Shown here: one piece after another, positions 62,401 through 64,000 of the stretch
Layout: each line of letters opens with the position of its first letter
Position numbering within the stretch: position 1 is the stretch's first letter
Assembly: GCA_020854105.1 (NCBI GenBank)
Contig: JADZGB010000017.1
Location: forward strand, 1-64,000
Length of the DNA: 64,000 nt
Direction of reading: 5' to 3'
DNA from: Burkholderiales bacterium
GTDB taxonomy: Bacteria > Pseudomonadota > Gammaproteobacteria > Burkholderiales > SHXO01
The notes under the pieces: model-generated
What the model saw: the letters and a program-made list of their open reading frames with translations, nothing else
Told to the model about the DNA's origin: nothing
Databases searched by the model: none
Position numbers and translations under genes: made by a program

Positions 62401-63278
62401 GCAACGGCACGGTCAGTGTCGCGGATGGGCAGATCGCGCTGTCCGGCGCGGTGCGTGCGGACAAGGGGCGCGTGGAGCTGCGCGATACGGGCGGCGCCGT
62501 ACTGGGCGATGACGTCGTGGTGGTGGGAAGGGAGCGCAAGCCGTCGATTGCCGGCCGACTCCTGCGCTCGCGCATCGACATGCAGCTCGATCTGGGCAGT
62601 GATTTCGCGGTCTCGGGTCGAGGGCTGCAGGCCCGCCTCGGCGGCCGGCTGCGCGTGCACAACGCGGTCGGCACGGCCTTGCGCGCCGACGGAGAAATCA
62701 AGGTGATCAACGGCACGTACGAGGCCTACGGACGTACGCTGCAGATCGAGGGCGGCACCCTGCTGTTCGCTGGTGCGCCGGACAATCCAGCACTCGACAT
62801 CATGGCCCTGCGCAAGAATCAGCGGGTGCACGCCGGCGTACACGTGACCGGCACGGCCCGCCGCCCCGAGGTGCGCCTGGTGTCCGTCCCGGAGGTCCCG
62901 GACATGGAGAAGCTGGCCTGGCTCACCCTGGGTCGCCCGATCCAGTCGGGCAACCAGGCCGACACCGAATCGCTGCAGCGCTATGCGGCCGCGATGGCCG
63001 CATCCCTGGGCACCGGCAACTTCCAGGCGCAGGTGGCCAGGGCCGTCGGCCTGGACGAGATCGTCGTCATGCCGGGCACCGATCCTTCCAGCGAGGGCGG
63101 CATCATCCAGGTCGGCAAGCGCATCGGCGATCGCATCTACGTGGTACTCGAGCAACGCCTGTCCACCGCGCAGAACGTGCTGCGCGTGAACTATCAGCTG
63201 GCGCGCGACTGGTCACTGCGGCTCGAGAGCGGCGAGACCGACGCGGTGGATGTCTTCTACAGCCTGTCGTTCGACTGA
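59490..63278 (+). CDS. tamB: Translocation and assembly module protein TamB
   Basis: 1262 residues. An N-terminal signal-anchor helix (AAAAVVLVLLVLAGVLGVHW) leads to a long beta-helical body and the C-terminal TamB/DUF490 domain (about 900-1262), with AYGRTLQIEGGTLLFAGAPDNPALDIMALR and the final barrel-like VYVVLEQRLS...YSLSFD. It bridges inner membrane and TamA across the periplasm. The start overlaps the tamA stop (ATGA). A Pro-rich segment (TPLPTTPLPATPLPATP) near residue 285 comes from a 15-bp tandem repeat. Confidence 0.93.
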   Translation: MRPGRAFAAAAVVLVLLVLAGVLGVHWASRSEPVLRWAIAQIAQRLPGTLSVTGVHGALDRPIRIDTLEYVAGSTRIIARGIDLDWSAAALIGQRTLHVDSLRIARLEILARPTGTRPIVPAQLRAPLPVRIDALTVDRLRFDNGRTPFDLSGIALSYAASPVQHTLELQRLDSPWGQGEGRLALGSDRPFALEGVVRWRAAAPSVWPVRAEFTLGGTLEQVRLQGALTVRDQRVPVQAHLAPFTDSPLVQADMRTAGLDLSDWFEQLPRTRIDATVTLAGTPLPTTPLPATPLPATPVRGTLRLVNAEPGSLDADRLPLATLDAQVGFGEGVLRLDALRAALGEAGSASGSVTLGAQAIDARLQVGELNLRGVHAILHRTALRGTIALSRRGSRDEFALDVGEGALRLSARAGIEGSRLTVHDALLRAGQGSAQAQGTLGLDGAHAFALSARLERLNPADFGAFPRARVNGTARIEGNLKPRWEARARYVLQDSAWRGYRLSGNGRLALSPQRARDVDARLTLGRNTLQAQGAYGAPGDVLRFSLSAPALTALGGEWRGTLEARGVLAGMPARPAGEVKLSAREVRLPGGLGFAELDADAGIDAGADPRLRLHASATGVQVSGTALEAARLSVDGTRGAHTIALNTRSGALDLRGTARGGLDERWDRWLGRIEALENAGSEALRLEQPAALSVSRAGLALGAAQLQWAGGRIVLEDTLYAGGRIRSSGTLTGLPMRKLLALTGTELGWDNDILLGARWRVDAAEQVDGQVEIFREAGDIVARSDDQALPLGVQKLALDVTIARNRVVGNAVLDSATAGTATATGQTVLSRRAGRWGLAGTSPAVLDVQARLDSVRPLAAALTRDVVVDGNARMRLTVRGTIAEPDLRGSLTATSIQVEQVATGVFLHDGSLQADFTPGALRLRSLQIRAGDGEFTGSGEYFFDSQRLALKWTARELATVQMPDLLLVISGNGTVSVADGQIALSGAVRADKGRVELRDTGGAVLGDDVVVVGRERKPSIAGRLLRSRIDMQLDLGSDFAVSGRGLQARLGGRLRVHNAVGTALRADGEIKVINGTYEAYGRTLQIEGGTLLFAGAPDNPALDIMALRKNQRVHAGVHVTGTARRPEVRLVSVPEVPDMEKLAWLTLGRPIQSGNQADTESLQRYAAAMAASLGTGNFQAQVARAVGLDEIVVMPGTDPSSEGGIIQVGKRIGDRIYVVLEQRLSTAQNVLRVNYQLARDWSLRLESGETDAVDVFYSLSFD
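60336..60380. repeat. 15-bp tandem repeat in tamB
   Basis: Three 15-base units (60336, 60351, 60366) encode a repeated PLP(T/A)T motif in the TamB stalk. It interrupts a beta-rich region and probably forms a flexible loop. Confidence 0.9.
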
Positions 63279-63416
63279 CGCGACCAGGCGGATATGACCT
63301 TGGACAGGTGGCGCGTCGCCGAAAGAAGACCTATCGTGGGCATGCTGGCCAATGCGTAACCCATCTGTAAGCTTGCCTGCGCTAGCCTGACCCCTCACTC
63401 GAGCAGGAGGGACGCA

Positions 63417-64000
63417 GTGAAGTCTGCCGTGCCGCTGGCCAAGTTCAGCCCGCCCCGCCTGTCCGGTGCGCTGATGCGCGAGCGCCTGTTCGGCGAACTG
63501 GACCGGCTGCGCCTGCAGCCCGGGCTGTGGGTCTGGGCACCCCCGGGCGCCGGCAAGAGCACGCTGCTCGCCAGCTACGTCGAGGCACGCAGGCTCAGCT
63601 GCGTCTGGTTCGAGATCGACCAAGGCGACCGCGACTTCGCCAGCTTCTTTCACCACCTTTCGCTCGCGGCCGGCACCTCCTCGCGCCGCGCCCGGTCCCT
63701 GCCCGCCTTCACCGGAGGTTGCGCGGCGGACGTGTACGCATTCGCGCGCGAGCACTTCAGGAAGTTCTTTGCGCAACTGCCGCAGCCTGCCCTGATCGTG
63801 TTCGACAACTTCGAGGAATCGAACACGCCGGAGCTGGCATCCGTACTGCGCTGTGCGGTGGAACAGCTGCCGATGCATCTGAATTTGGCGGTGCTCAGCC
63901 GGCACGCTCCGCCTGCGCAGTTCGCCCATCTGCAGGCGTGCAGCCGTCTCGGCCTGCTCGCGCCCGAGGCGCTGCGACTGACCGTCGAGGAGTCCGGTGC
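63417..64000 (+). CDS. MalT/LuxR-like ATPase-type regulator (partial, 5' part)
   Basis: The frame opens with GTG at 63417 (AGGAGG six bases before) and stays open for 194 codons to the window edge. A Walker A motif WAPPGAGKSTLLASY is followed by VWFEIDQGDRDFASFFHHLSLAAG, typical of STAND ATPases of the MalT type, and by LIVFDNFEE (Walker B) and VLSRHAPP (sensor). In full-length relatives a TPR or BTAD sensor region and a DNA-binding domain follow. Its target genes are unknown. It follows tamB by 138 bases. Confidence 0.8.
   Translation, partial: MKSAVPLAKFSPPRLSGALMRERLFGELDRLRLQPGLWVWAPPGAGKSTLLASYVEARRLSCVWFEIDQGDRDFASFFHHLSLAAGTSSRRARSLPAFTGGCAADVYAFAREHFRKFFAQLPQPALIVFDNFEESNTPELASVLRCAVEQLPMHLNLAVLSRHAPPAQFAHLQACSRLGLLAPEALRLTVEESG

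Overview
The window is GC-rich bacterial chromosome, about 65-70% G+C by eye and almost fully coding. It is most likely from a betaproteobacterium, Burkholderiales-like or an unclassified environmental lineage. This rests on family content and gene order: tsaE-amiC and mutL-miaA pairs, an endonuclease-type MutL, three-part pntAA/pntAB/pntB, TamA-TamB behind ExbB-ExbD, a QseBC/PmrAB-type two-component system, and many SDR, acyl-CoA and cyclase-family catabolic enzymes. I saw no tRNA, rRNA, CRISPR array, insertion sequence or prophage. I found 56 genes; the first (a ThDP enzyme) and the last (a MalT-like regulator) run off the window.

Layout. 1-5.3 kb: ThDP decarboxylase, then a five-gene minus-strand operon joining an SHP/DHC/cytochrome b561 electron-transfer chain to its own sensor kinase and regulator, with a PmrA/QseB-type box at its head. 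5.3-10.6 kb: exported amidohydrolase, a GntR/PhyH/SAF-dehydrogenase operon with a clear operator, and a rhomboid protease. 10.8-20 kb: sugar-acid dehydratase, methyltransferase, Tat-exported two-subunit molybdenum hydroxylase, fused E1 alpha-beta 2-oxoacid dehydrogenase and nitronate monooxygenase. 20-34 kb: prfC, repeat elements, a lipid/ketone-type operon (SDR, thioesterase, membrane protein, esterase, SDR), two exported cyclases, acyl-CoA dehydrogenase, an unusual carbonic anhydrase fusion, DAHP synthase. 34-41 kb: transporter, lytic transglycosylase, exported RraA-like protein and intradiol dioxygenase, small cytochrome c, duplicated-domain lipoprotein, ilvD with divergent lysR.

41.8-54.2 kb is the housekeeping block tsaE-amiC ... 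mutL-miaA. Between amiC and mutL lie about 7.8 kb holding a small membrane protein, a MobA-like nucleotidyltransferase, a 1099-residue AsmA-like membrane protein and the pnt operon. 54.3-64 kb: GlcG-like protein, xseA, exbB-exbD-tamA-tamB (envelope energisation and outer-membrane assembly), and the start of a large ATPase-type regulator.

The most unusual object is the AsmA-like protein at 44686-47985. Its cytoplasmic part holds eleven 48-bp (16-residue) units with a four-basic/four-acidic pattern, the signature of a rigid ER/K single alpha-helix, between a winged-helix-like N-terminus and an inner-membrane anchor. Other points of note are a consensus sigma70 promoter in an AT-rich, rare-codon island inside tsaE, the PmrA-type box on the cytochrome operon, and several catabolic enzymes that carry export signals.
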